From the NCBI GenBank assembly GCA_035510605.1, contig DATKGW010000018.1, positions 1 to 30,048 of the forward strand: a stretch of 30,048 nt of DNA. The letters run 5' to 3'. The notes beneath the pieces are model-generated. The model saw only the letters and a program-made list of their open reading frames with translations. It was not told the DNA's origin and made no database searches. Positions 15,762-23,117 of this stretch are shown in pieces. This DNA is from DATKGW01 sp035510605 (lineage in GTDB: Bacteria > Patescibacteriota > Saccharimonadia > Saccharimonadales > CAIOMD01). Each line of letters begins with the position of its first letter. Within the stretch, counting starts at the first letter, position 1. Position numbers and translations under genes: made by a program.

Positions 15762-16513
15762 TGATTCAGATTAAGACTCAAGCCGAAATTGAACTTATGC
15801 GTGAAAGCGGGCAAATACTGGCTATCGTTTTGAATAAAGTAATTGATGCTGTTCAACCAGGTATTACCACTAAAGAGCTGGCTGTAATTGCCGATAATGA
15901 AGTCCGTAGATTAGGTGCAGAACCGGCTTTTTTGGGCTATTCGGGGTTTCCGGATGTTATATGTATATCAATTAACGATCAAGTTGTGCACGGTATCCCT
16001 GGTGGCCAGGTTATAAAAAAAGGTGATATTGTCAGCTTGGATTTTGGTGTCAAATTTAAGGGTATGGTTACTGATAGTGCCCGCAGCATTTTAGTGAACT
16101 CAACTGATACTATAAGACAGAAACTAATAGATGGTACTCAAAAATCATTGAATGCCGGTATTGCAGTGGTCAAGAGCGGTAAACATATTGGTGATATTGG
16201 GGCTGCAGTACAAGCTGTCTTGGAGTCTTACGGCTTGGGTGTGGTCCGCGATTTGGTTGGTCATGGTGTTGGCCGTTTGGTGCATGAAGACCCGGATGTA
16301 CCAAATTATGGCAACTCAGGCACAGGGCCGGAATTATCCAGTGGCATGACCATCGCCATTGAACCCATGTCGACGCTAGGCTCATATGAAGTTTATACAG
16401 CTGCCGATGGCTGGTCTGTCGTTACAAAAGACGGTAGTTTATCTGCTCACTTTGAAGATACGATTTTAGTTACCGAAGCAGGCTCAGAAATTTTAACACG
16501 GCTTAAGCTTTAA
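15761..16513 (+). CDS. map: Methionine aminopeptidase (type I)
   Basis: Removes the initiator methionine after deformylation. At 250 aa it is the usual length for the type I enzyme. All five metal ligands are identifiable: D94 (LDFGV), D105 (VTDSA), H168 (GHGVGRLVHEDP), E201 (AIEPM) and E232 (HFEDTIL). The substrate-side histidine H77 (QVVHGIP) is present. It has no N-terminal zinc-finger extension. The adk-map adjacency is common and is usually preceded by secY, but here rpsU-yqeY takes that place. It is the last member of the overlapping chain; ftsA begins 42 bp later with its own promoter. Confidence 0.96.
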   Translation: MIQIKTQAEIELMRESGQILAIVLNKVIDAVQPGITTKELAVIADNEVRRLGAEPAFLGYSGFPDVICISINDQVVHGIPGGQVIKKGDIVSLDFGVKFKGMVTDSARSILVNSTDTIRQKLIDGTQKSLNAGIAVVKSGKHIGDIGAAVQAVLESYGLGVVRDLVGHGVGRLVHEDPDVPNYGNSGTGPELSSGMTIAIEPMSTLGSYEVYTAADGWSVVTKDGSLSAHFEDTILVTEAGSEILTRLKL

Positions 16514-16518
16514 GTTGC

Positions 16519-16548
16519 TTGCCGCCACTTAAATGTAAGCGGTATACT
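16519..16548 (+). promoter_or_regulatory. Promoter of ftsA, likely leaderless
   Basis: -35 TTGCCG (16519-16524), 18-nt spacer, -10 TATACT (16543-16548). ATG 16556 begins 7 nt after the -10, so transcription should start at or next to the start codon. No Shine-Dalgarno is seen. Confidence 0.7.
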
Positions 16549-16555
16549 ACCTAGT

Positions 16556-17797
16556 ATGCAAAAAGCTTCTTACTTTATCGGGCTAGATATTGGGACAGCC
16601 AATGTTCGTTGTGTTGTTGGGATGCTTGAAAATAGAGAAGCGGAAAATGCTTTATCTGTTATTGGTATAGGCTCCAGCCAAAATCATGGTATGCGAAAGG
16701 GAGCCGTGGTGCACATAGAAGACGTGGCCCAAGCTATCAGTGAAGCTATTACTGAAGCCGAACGCATGGCCGGGGTGCGTATTAGTGGTGCTACCATTAA
16801 CGTTAATGGTGCGCATATTAGCAGCCAATCTTCTCATGGAGTGGTGGCGATTAGTAGCCCCAATAGACAAATCTCAGATGAAGACCGGGCTCGAGTAGAA
16901 GAAGCTGCAGCTGTTATTAATTTACCGGCCAATAGAGAAATTATTCAGGTTTTTGCTAAAAATTATAGAATCGACGGGCAAGACAACATTAAAGATCCGG
17001 TAGGTATGCATGGGGTGCGTCTAGAAGTAGATACACTGATTGTGACAGCCGGCATTCCGCTTTTACGTACACTAGACTCAGCCTTAGAACATGCTCAAGT
17101 TAATGTTCATCATCATACAGTGGCCAGTTTGGCAGCAGCAGAGGCTGTACTTGATCGTAGACAAAAAGAATCAGGTACTGCAGTAGTCGATATTGGTGCC
17201 GGCACCACCAATATTGTTATTTTAGAAGAGGGCGAAGTCGAGCATGTAGCAATTATCCCCATTGGTAGCCAGAATCTGACAAATGATTTGGCTATTGGCC
17301 TCAAAACCGATCTTGATATTGCCGAGAATGTTAAAAAAGCTCACGCGACATTGGATTTTAGCTCACCACCTGCCGAAACATTAAGCGTTGAATATGAAGG
17401 TAACCGTTATCAATTTTCAGAAAAAGCTGTACGTTTGGTTGTCGAAGCACGAATGGAAGAATTGTTTGAACAAATTGATAGAGAATTCAAAAGAGTGGGC
17501 AAATCGCGGAAATTGCCGGGTGGTGTTGTTATTGTTGGAGCTACAGCAGATATGCCGGGATTAGCAGATTATGCCAAAGAACGGCTCCAATTACCAGCTA
17601 AGATAGGCAAGATTAATGGCATCGGTGGCCTTATCGATACTATAAATAGTTCTGAATATGCCTCGGGCGTGGGCTTGATGATGCTTGATATGCTACTCAG
17701 TGGTCATCAGCAGCCCAGTAGTACCCTGTCAAAATCAAACAGTGCTCAGCTGACAGCTAGTTTATTTACACGACTAAAACATTTGATCAGCCGTTAA
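16556..17797 (+). CDS. ftsA: Cell division protein FtsA
   Basis: An actin-like ATPase that anchors FtsZ filaments to the membrane at the division site. It is 413 aa. The first phosphate motif FIGLDIGTANVRC is at about 7-19, followed by the FtsA-specific 1C domain (about 85-165). The second phosphate motif VDIGAGTTNI is near 211-220, and an adenosine motif GGVVIVGATA near 322-331. The C-terminus ends in an amphipathic helix, SLFTRLKHLISR, after a Ser/Gln-rich linker, matching the membrane-targeting tail of the family. It is followed by ftsZ after 118 bp with a separate promoter. Division genes lie here without the usual mur cluster. Confidence 0.96.
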   Translation: MQKASYFIGLDIGTANVRCVVGMLENREAENALSVIGIGSSQNHGMRKGAVVHIEDVAQAISEAITEAERMAGVRISGATINVNGAHISSQSSHGVVAISSPNRQISDEDRARVEEAAAVINLPANREIIQVFAKNYRIDGQDNIKDPVGMHGVRLEVDTLIVTAGIPLLRTLDSALEHAQVNVHHHTVASLAAAEAVLDRRQKESGTAVVDIGAGTTNIVILEEGEVEHVAIIPIGSQNLTNDLAIGLKTDLDIAENVKKAHATLDFSSPPAETLSVEYEGNRYQFSEKAVRLVVEARMEELFEQIDREFKRVGKSRKLPGGVVIVGATADMPGLADYAKERLQLPAKIGKINGIGGLIDTINSSEYASGVGLMMLDMLLSGHQQPSSTLSKSNSAQLTASLFTRLKHLISR

Positions 17798-17870
17798 AGA
17801 CTTGAGTAGTTAATTGTTTCGACTGTAAATAATGAAAAAACACAGTGAATACTTTTTGTCTGCTATCATA

Positions 17871-17876
17871 TATAAT
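17871..17876 (+). promoter_or_regulatory. -10 box upstream of ftsZ
   Basis: A perfect TATAAT at 17871-17876. The -35 region at the right distance (around 17847-17853) is a poor match, so strength is uncertain. The leader would be about 33 nt and includes AGGAAGG (17896-17902), which is 13 nt before the ATG and therefore further than usual. Confidence 0.5.
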
Positions 17877-17915
17877 GAAGTTAAATAGCTTAAGTAGGAA
17901 GGTGTTAAATCTAAG

Positions 17916-19241
17916 ATGCCACAAGTGATACCTGAAATCGAAACATTCGCGCGTATAAAAGTAGCTGGAGTGGGCGGCGCCGGTGGAGCTGCTATCAACC
18001 GTATGGTTGATGCTGGAGTAAAGGGTGTCGAATTTGTAGCTATAAATACTGATGCTCAAGCGTTACATCATTCTAAAGCGGACACTAAATTACATATTGG
18101 CGGTGATGATACAAAAGGCTTAGGTGCGGGAGCTGACCCAAGTGTTGGTGAAGCAGCCGCTACCGCCTCTATCGAAGATATCAAAAAGACCTTAGAAGGT
18201 GCCGATATGGTGTTTGTTACACTCGGGGCGGGTGGTGGTACCGGTAGTGGCGGAGCATGGATAGTTGCAAAATTAGCCCAAGAAGTTGGTGCCCTGGTTG
18301 TAGGGTTTGCCACAAAACCATTTGCTTTTGAAGGCGAAAAACGTCGACGCAACTCCGATTATGCCATTGAAAAATTACGTGACCATGTTGATACTTTAAT
18401 AACTGTACCCAATGACCGCTTATTGCAGACAATTGATAGAAAGACACCCCTATTAGAAGCATTTAAAGTAGCAGATGACGTTCTGCGCCAAGGTGTGCAG
18501 GGTATTTCCGATCTTATAACAGTACACGGTCTTATTAACCTTGATTTTGCTGATGTTAGGACTGTAATGGCAAATGCCGGTACCGCCTTAATGGGCATTG
18601 GCCGGGCTAGTGGTGATGATCGTGCCATAGAAGCTGCCCATCAGGCTATAGAATCGCCGTTGCTTGAGGTCTCCATCGATGGTGCTAGAGGTATTTTGTT
18701 CAATGTTATTGGTGGCCTGGACATGACGATGCACGAAATCAATGCCGCCGCCGAAGTTATTACCGCTGCCGCCGACCCAGAGGCCAATATTATCTTTGGA
18801 GCCACAATCAATCCAGACCTAGAGGGCGAAATCATTATTACAGTAGTAGCCACCGGTTTCGATGCGGCTTATTATGCAAATCGCAACCATATCCGGTCGG
18901 ATCTGACCAAGAAAGAAGATGAAATAATGGCAAGTTCTGGGTTAGATAAAGACAAGGTTGATGAACAAACATTGGCTAAATTGATGGAAGCTGCCAACGA
19001 CGAAGAAGTAAAACAGTCGGTTCCTCAGATAGATGACGAAGATATTCAGTCGTTAGATATGACACTTGAGGAAAAGAAATCAGACCCAACCGATGATTTA
19101 AAAAACGAGACACCCCTACCTAATATATGGTCATTTGATGAAGATGAGGCCAGCAAGGAAGAAGATAAGTTCGACAAACCATCATTTTTACGTCGTTTTA
19201 AGCGTCATAAAAAAGATGATGATAATAACACCGATAGTTAA
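17916..19241 (+). CDS. ftsZ: Cell division protein FtsZ
   Basis: A tubulin-like GTPase that builds the cytokinetic ring. The 441-aa protein has the N-terminal GVGGAGGAAINRM (18-30), NTDAQAL, and the GTP signature at 106-113, which reads GGGTGSGG where GGGTGTGA is usual. The synergy (T7) loop NLDFADV is near 209-215. An acidic, charged linker (about 330-415) leads to the C-terminal peptide DKPSFLRRF, the FtsA/SepF-binding motif, followed by a basic tail KRHKK and an Asp-rich end. Every part needed for assembly and membrane linkage is therefore present. It is transcribed after ftsA, probably from its own promoter as well as by read-through. Confidence 0.97.
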   Translation: MPQVIPEIETFARIKVAGVGGAGGAAINRMVDAGVKGVEFVAINTDAQALHHSKADTKLHIGGDDTKGLGAGADPSVGEAAATASIEDIKKTLEGADMVFVTLGAGGGTGSGGAWIVAKLAQEVGALVVGFATKPFAFEGEKRRRNSDYAIEKLRDHVDTLITVPNDRLLQTIDRKTPLLEAFKVADDVLRQGVQGISDLITVHGLINLDFADVRTVMANAGTALMGIGRASGDDRAIEAAHQAIESPLLEVSIDGARGILFNVIGGLDMTMHEINAAAEVITAAADPEANIIFGATINPDLEGEIIITVVATGFDAAYYANRNHIRSDLTKKEDEIMASSGLDKDKVDEQTLAKLMEAANDEEVKQSVPQIDDEDIQSLDMTLEEKKSDPTDDLKNETPLPNIWSFDEDEASKEEDKFDKPSFLRRFKRHKKDDDNNTDS

Positions 19242-19287
19242 ATCAGAATCTTTCCATTATTGTTTTACATAATACTACAATTTTTAC

Positions 19288-19343
19288 TTGCAAACGCTAT
19301 ATAAAGGGCCTAACATACATCTCATGCACACTATATATAGTGA
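19288..19343 (+). promoter_or_regulatory. nrdR promoter with NrdR boxes
   Basis: Promoter: TTGCAA (19288-19293), 17-nt spacer, TAACAT (19311-19316). A near-perfect NrdR-box palindrome, ACACTATATATAGTGA (19328-19343), lies just after the expected start point. A weaker second box, ACGCTATATAAAGGGC (19294-19309), lies in the promoter spacer. The centres are 34 bp apart, about three helical turns, like the paired boxes of known NrdR operators. This fits autorepression by NrdR. Confidence 0.82.
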
Positions 19344-19379
19344 CTGCACATTATAAAAACAAACCGGAGGAAGCCTAAC

Positions 19380-19868
19380 GTGAAATGCCATCAGTGCCAA
19401 TTTGCGGATACTAAAGTAATAGAATCGCGCGATGTTGCTGATGGTGAATCCACCAGACGCCGCCGTGAATGCGCCAAATGCCATTCTAGGTTCACAACTT
19501 ATGAACGCTTGGAACGCCCCCAGTTAATTGTCATAAAACAAGATGGATCACGGGAGCTTTTTAGCCGGGCTAAACTAATAGCCGGCTTACACCGGGCTTG
19601 CGAAAAGACTGCTGTAACTAATTTGCAGTTAGAGGCATTGGTGGCCCGGGTAGAGAGTGAACTCTATGGTCGTGGCGAACCGGAGGTTGGCTCAAGAGAA
19701 ATCGGAGAATTGGTCATGGCCAACTTGGCGGACTTGTCGGACGTGGCATATGTGCGTTTTGCCAGCGTCTACAGGCGTTTCAGTGACATCACGGGTTTTG
19801 AGGCAGAATTACACCAAATCAGGTCCAGGCATGCCAAAAAACATAAGCAACGGTCAGCTCTTAAATAA
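19380..19868 (+). CDS. nrdR: Transcriptional repressor NrdR
   Basis: A nucleotide-sensing repressor of ribonucleotide reductase genes. The 162-aa protein starts with a zinc ribbon (C3, C6, C31, C34) whose basic RRRREC..CHSRFTTYE part contacts DNA. An ATP-cone domain follows (about 49-140), which reads the dATP/ATP balance. The start is GTG 19380, with GGAGG (19366-19370) 9 nt upstream; the MKCHQC N-terminus is right for the family. The promoter has NrdR boxes, and the next gene encodes the reductase, so both probably form one regulated unit. A weak hairpin, ACTCTT/AAGAGT (19898-19912), follows the gene. Confidence 0.97.
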   Translation: MKCHQCQFADTKVIESRDVADGESTRRRRECAKCHSRFTTYERLERPQLIVIKQDGSRELFSRAKLIAGLHRACEKTAVTNLQLEALVARVESELYGRGEPEVGSREIGELVMANLADLSDVAYVRFASVYRRFSDITGFEAELHQIRSRHAKKHKQRSALK

Positions 19869-19922
19869 TCCTCTAAACAAGTGAATTCTATATAGATACT
19901 CTTTTTAAGAGTCTTTATGCAG

Positions 19923-19988
19923 AGCGCGCTTATCCCTAAACAAAAGATGACCTTGAGAGACCATCTTAGATAATTTAGGCAGCGAGCT
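19923..19988 (+). promoter_or_regulatory. Structured RNA leader upstream of nrdJ
   Basis: Three nested arms stack into one long imperfect hairpin: AGCGCGCT (19923-19930) with AGCGAGCT (19981-19988), CCTAAA (19935-19940) with TTTAGG (19974-19979), and AGATG (19945-19949) with CATCT (19962-19966). It ends 47 nt before the nrdJ ATG. I do not recognise a cobalamin-riboswitch B12 box, so a B12-sensing role is not supported. It could be a regulatory or stabilising leader. Confidence 0.5.
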
Positions 19989-20035
19989 TAAAAGGTAAAC
20001 AAATATAAAATTAATGAAAAAGTGAGGGTAAAATT

Positions 20036-22795
20036 ATGACAAATACAATTACCTTAGGTTTAAATCGTTTTTTTACGCAACCCGGTAAAAGAGCCTACGA
20101 CCAACTGAAATGGGTTAAAAGGGATTCTATTATTATAAATCCTTTGTCTAGCCAACCGGTTTTTGAACAAAAGAAAGTAGAATTTCCCGAAGATTGGTCA
20201 CTGAACGCCATTAATATTGTGGCTCAAAAATATTTTGCCGGCACTCCGGGTACAGCCGATAGAGAAGCATCATTAAAAGTACTTATCGACCGGGTGGTAG
20301 ATACCCTTACAAAATATGGCTTGCAAGAAGGTTATTTTACCGACAATAAAGAGTCCACAACTTTTAGTGAAGAGCTCAAATACATATTAGCTACGCAACG
20401 CGCATCTTTTAATTCTCCGGTCTGGTTCAATATTGGCGCCAAAGGCCGCAAACAACAGGCCAGTGCCTGCTTTATTTTAGGTATCGAAGATAATATGGCG
20501 GCGATTTTAAACTGGTATGTCGAAGAGGGAACTATTTTTAAGGCCGGATCAGGTGCCGGCATTAATTTATCGCCGCTTCGTTCCAGCCAGGAACAGTTAA
20601 GTGCTAGTGGCGGAAAAGCCTCTGGGCCGGTCAGTTTTATGCGAGGTGCTGATTCTAGCGCCGGAACCATTAAAAGCGGCGGTAAGACGCGACGAGCCGC
20701 TAAAATGGTGATATTGAACGCTGATCATCCTGATATAGAAGAGTTTATATGGTGTAAAGCCATAGAAGAACGTAAGGCCAGGGTCTTGCAAGAAGCTGGC
20801 TTTGATATGAGCTTGGATGGTAAAGATAATTTTAGCGTGCAGTATCAAAATGCCAACAACTCGATCAGAGTAACAAATGATTTTATGCAAGCCGTAATAG
20901 ATGACAGTGATTGGCAGCTCAAGTCGATTATAAATGAAGAAGTTGTAAATACCGTCAAAGCTCGGGAGTTGTTCGGGCAGTTCTCTGAAGCTGCGTGGGA
21001 ATGTGCCGACCCTGGCATGCAATTTGATACAACTATAAATGCCTGGAACACCACCCCTAATGCCGGCCGTATCAATGCTTCTAACCCCTGTAGCGAATAT
21101 ATGCATTTAGACAATTCAGCTTGTAATTTGGCATCCATTAATTTACTTAAATATTTAAAAAATGATAACACCTTTGACATTGACGCCTTTAAACATACGG
21201 TTGAGGTAATTTTTACAGCCCAAGAAATGTTGGTAGGCTATTCCAGTTATCCGACTGAAAAAATTGGCAAAAATGCCAAGGCATTTCGAGAAATTGGTAT
21301 CGGATATGCCAATTTGGGCGCCTTATTGATGGCTCAGGGCCTGCCATATGATTCAGAAGAAGGTCGGGCTCAGGCTGGGGCACTAACAGCTTTAATGACT
21401 GGTCATTCTTACGCCACAAGCGCAAAAATAGGCCGTCGGATTGGCCCGTTTGCCGGTTTCCATAAAGATCGCGAAAATATGTTAAAAGTCCTTAGTAAGC
21501 ACCGCGGGGAAGTGAAAAAGATAAATGCTAGGTTTGTGGCCGAAGATTTGCTTAATGCGGCAGCTGCGGCGTGGGATGAGGCAGTGGAATTGACAGAAAT
21601 CAACGGTATACGCAATAGTCAGGCTAGCGTTCTGGCTCCGACAGGTACAATCGGCTTGATGATGGACTGTGATACAACCGGTATCGAGCCCGATCTGGGA
21701 TTGGTTAAGGTTAAGAAGTTGGTGGGCGGTGGTACCATGAGTATCGTCAACCAAACAGTGCCGCGGGCGCTTAGGGCTCTGGGTTATACCAAAACCCAAA
21801 CCGATGCAATCATTGCTTATATCGATAAGGAAAAAACTATCATCGGCGCGCCTCAGTTTAAAAACGAACATCTGCCGGTATTTGCTTGCTCAATGGGTGA
21901 TAATGCTATCCATTATCTCGGCCACGTCAAAATGATGGCTGCCGTACAACCGTTTTTATCCGGTGCTATTAGTAAAACGGTTAATTTACCGGAAGAGGCA
22001 ACCATAAAAGATATAGAACAGTTGCACATTGATGCCTGGAAGATGGGTATTAAAGCCATCGCTATCTACCGCGATAATTGTAAAGTGGCTCAGCCACTGT
22101 CAATGGCCAAAAAAGACGGTGAAGAGTCAGACCAAATAGAAGAGTCAAAATCAGAAACATTTATTGTTAAAGGTGCCGTAAAACGCATATTACCTCGGAG
22201 AAGAAATAGCCACACCTATAAATTTAAAGTCTCCGATCTCAAGGGCTACTTTACCGTGAGCGAATATGAAGATGGCACACCTGGTGAGTTGTTCATTAGT
22301 GTGGCCAAACAGGGCTCGACACTATCCGGTTTAATGGATTCATTCGCTATATCTGTTAGCCATGGATTGCAATATGGTGTGCCACTTAAAAGCTATGTAA
22401 AAACTCTAATGGGTACAAGTTTTGCACCTGCCGGCATAACCGACGATAAAGACATTAGAATGGCCAGTTCTATCACGGATTATATTTTTAGACGATTGGC
22501 GTTAGATTATTTATCTTTCGATGATCGTTTGGTGTTGGGATTGGCTAATATCGAAGATATGCCTTCGGATCAAACTATGCTACTGGATGTTGATAAGATA
22601 AAAACCGAAGATAAAATAGAATCCGAACCAACAGAGCCAATAGATAAATTTTTTGAGCAGGTTCCGATGAATTCAGAACAAAAAGTTGCCAAAGATACCA
22701 CTGCGCCTTTATGCTATAACTGTGGTAACCAAACACAGCGGGCAGGCAGTTGTTATGTCTGTACGTCATGTGGTTCTACAACAGGTTGTAGTTAA
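20036..22795 (+). CDS. nrdJ: Adenosylcobalamin-dependent (class II) ribonucleotide reductase
   Basis: Makes deoxyribonucleotides using a B12-generated radical. The 919-aa protein has the reductase barrel with redox C145 (ASACFIL), the radical-site motif N350-P-C352-S-E354 (NPCSE), and the PTGTIG phosphate loop near 541-546. A TSCPD-type domain (about 730-830) follows. The C-terminus has a Cys-rich ribbon (CYNC...CYVCTSC...GC) that likely shuttles electrons from thioredoxin. No N-terminal ATP-cone is present, so overall activity is probably not dATP-regulated in the enzyme itself, which leaves NrdR as the nucleotide sensor. GAGGG (20022-20026) precedes the ATG. It sits 167 bp after nrdR. The organism would need B12 from neighbours or a salvage system. 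Confidence 0.96.
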   Translation: MTNTITLGLNRFFTQPGKRAYDQLKWVKRDSIIINPLSSQPVFEQKKVEFPEDWSLNAINIVAQKYFAGTPGTADREASLKVLIDRVVDTLTKYGLQEGYFTDNKESTTFSEELKYILATQRASFNSPVWFNIGAKGRKQQASACFILGIEDNMAAILNWYVEEGTIFKAGSGAGINLSPLRSSQEQLSASGGKASGPVSFMRGADSSAGTIKSGGKTRRAAKMVILNADHPDIEEFIWCKAIEERKARVLQEAGFDMSLDGKDNFSVQYQNANNSIRVTNDFMQAVIDDSDWQLKSIINEEVVNTVKARELFGQFSEAAWECADPGMQFDTTINAWNTTPNAGRINASNPCSEYMHLDNSACNLASINLLKYLKNDNTFDIDAFKHTVEVIFTAQEMLVGYSSYPTEKIGKNAKAFREIGIGYANLGALLMAQGLPYDSEEGRAQAGALTALMTGHSYATSAKIGRRIGPFAGFHKDRENMLKVLSKHRGEVKKINARFVAEDLLNAAAAAWDEAVELTEINGIRNSQASVLAPTGTIGLMMDCDTTGIEPDLGLVKVKKLVGGGTMSIVNQTVPRALRALGYTKTQTDAIIAYIDKEKTIIGAPQFKNEHLPVFACSMGDNAIHYLGHVKMMAAVQPFLSGAISKTVNLPEEATIKDIEQLHIDAWKMGIKAIAIYRDNCKVAQPLSMAKKDGEESDQIEESKSETFIVKGAVKRILPRRRNSHTYKFKVSDLKGYFTVSEYEDGTPGELFISVAKQGSTLSGLMDSFAISVSHGLQYGVPLKSYVKTLMGTSFAPAGITDDKDIRMASSITDYIFRRLALDYLSFDDRLVLGLANIEDMPSDQTMLLDVDKIKTEDKIESEPTEPIDKFFEQVPMNSEQKVAKDTTAPLCYNCGNQTQRAGSCYVCTSCGSTTGCS

Positions 22796-22821
22796 TAAAT
22801 AAAGGTAAGTAAAATTCTAAA

Positions 22822-23088
22822 ATGAAAGTAGCGATACTGTATCGTAGCCAGTCAGAAAATGAGCGTCTGGTGCTTGATTTTGAGCGTGATTATAAATCTT
22901 TAACCGGCCGTGATCTGAGTTTATACGATTTGAATACTCAAGATGGGGCGGCGATGGCTTCGCTTTATGATGTCGTAAATTATCCGGCAGTTTTAGCACT
23001 TGCCAATAACGGTGAGTTGCTCCAGCTTTGGCAGGGCGAAATTTTGCCAATGCTAAACGAAGTTATGTATTATGATCAACCCGAGTAG
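22822..23088 (+). CDS. Thioredoxin-fold protein without cysteines
   Basis: An 88-aa protein with the small thioredoxin/glutaredoxin pattern: a beta strand at the N-terminus (MKVAILYR), a middle SLYDLNTQDGAAMASLYDV segment, the cis-Pro position in NYPAVLAL, and the following NGELLQLWQGE turn and strand. It contains no cysteine; the place of the CxxC active site reads RSQSEN. Redox activity is therefore ruled out in the usual form, and a binding or scaffold role is more likely. It lies 26 bp after nrdJ and 29 bp before ileS, so it is probably cotranscribed with the reductase and may bind it. Family membership is from fold-like pattern only. Confidence 0.7.
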   Translation: MKVAILYRSQSENERLVLDFERDYKSLTGRDLSLYDLNTQDGAAMASLYDVVNYPAVLALANNGELLQLWQGEILPMLNEVMYYDQPE

Positions 23089-23117
23089 TTGTTTTTTAAT
23101 ATTAGGGAGTGCTGTCT

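Noticed and set aside
19923..19988. Cobalamin riboswitch upstream of nrdJ
   Set aside because: The stem structure is real, but no B12-box sequence or multi-helix junction is present.
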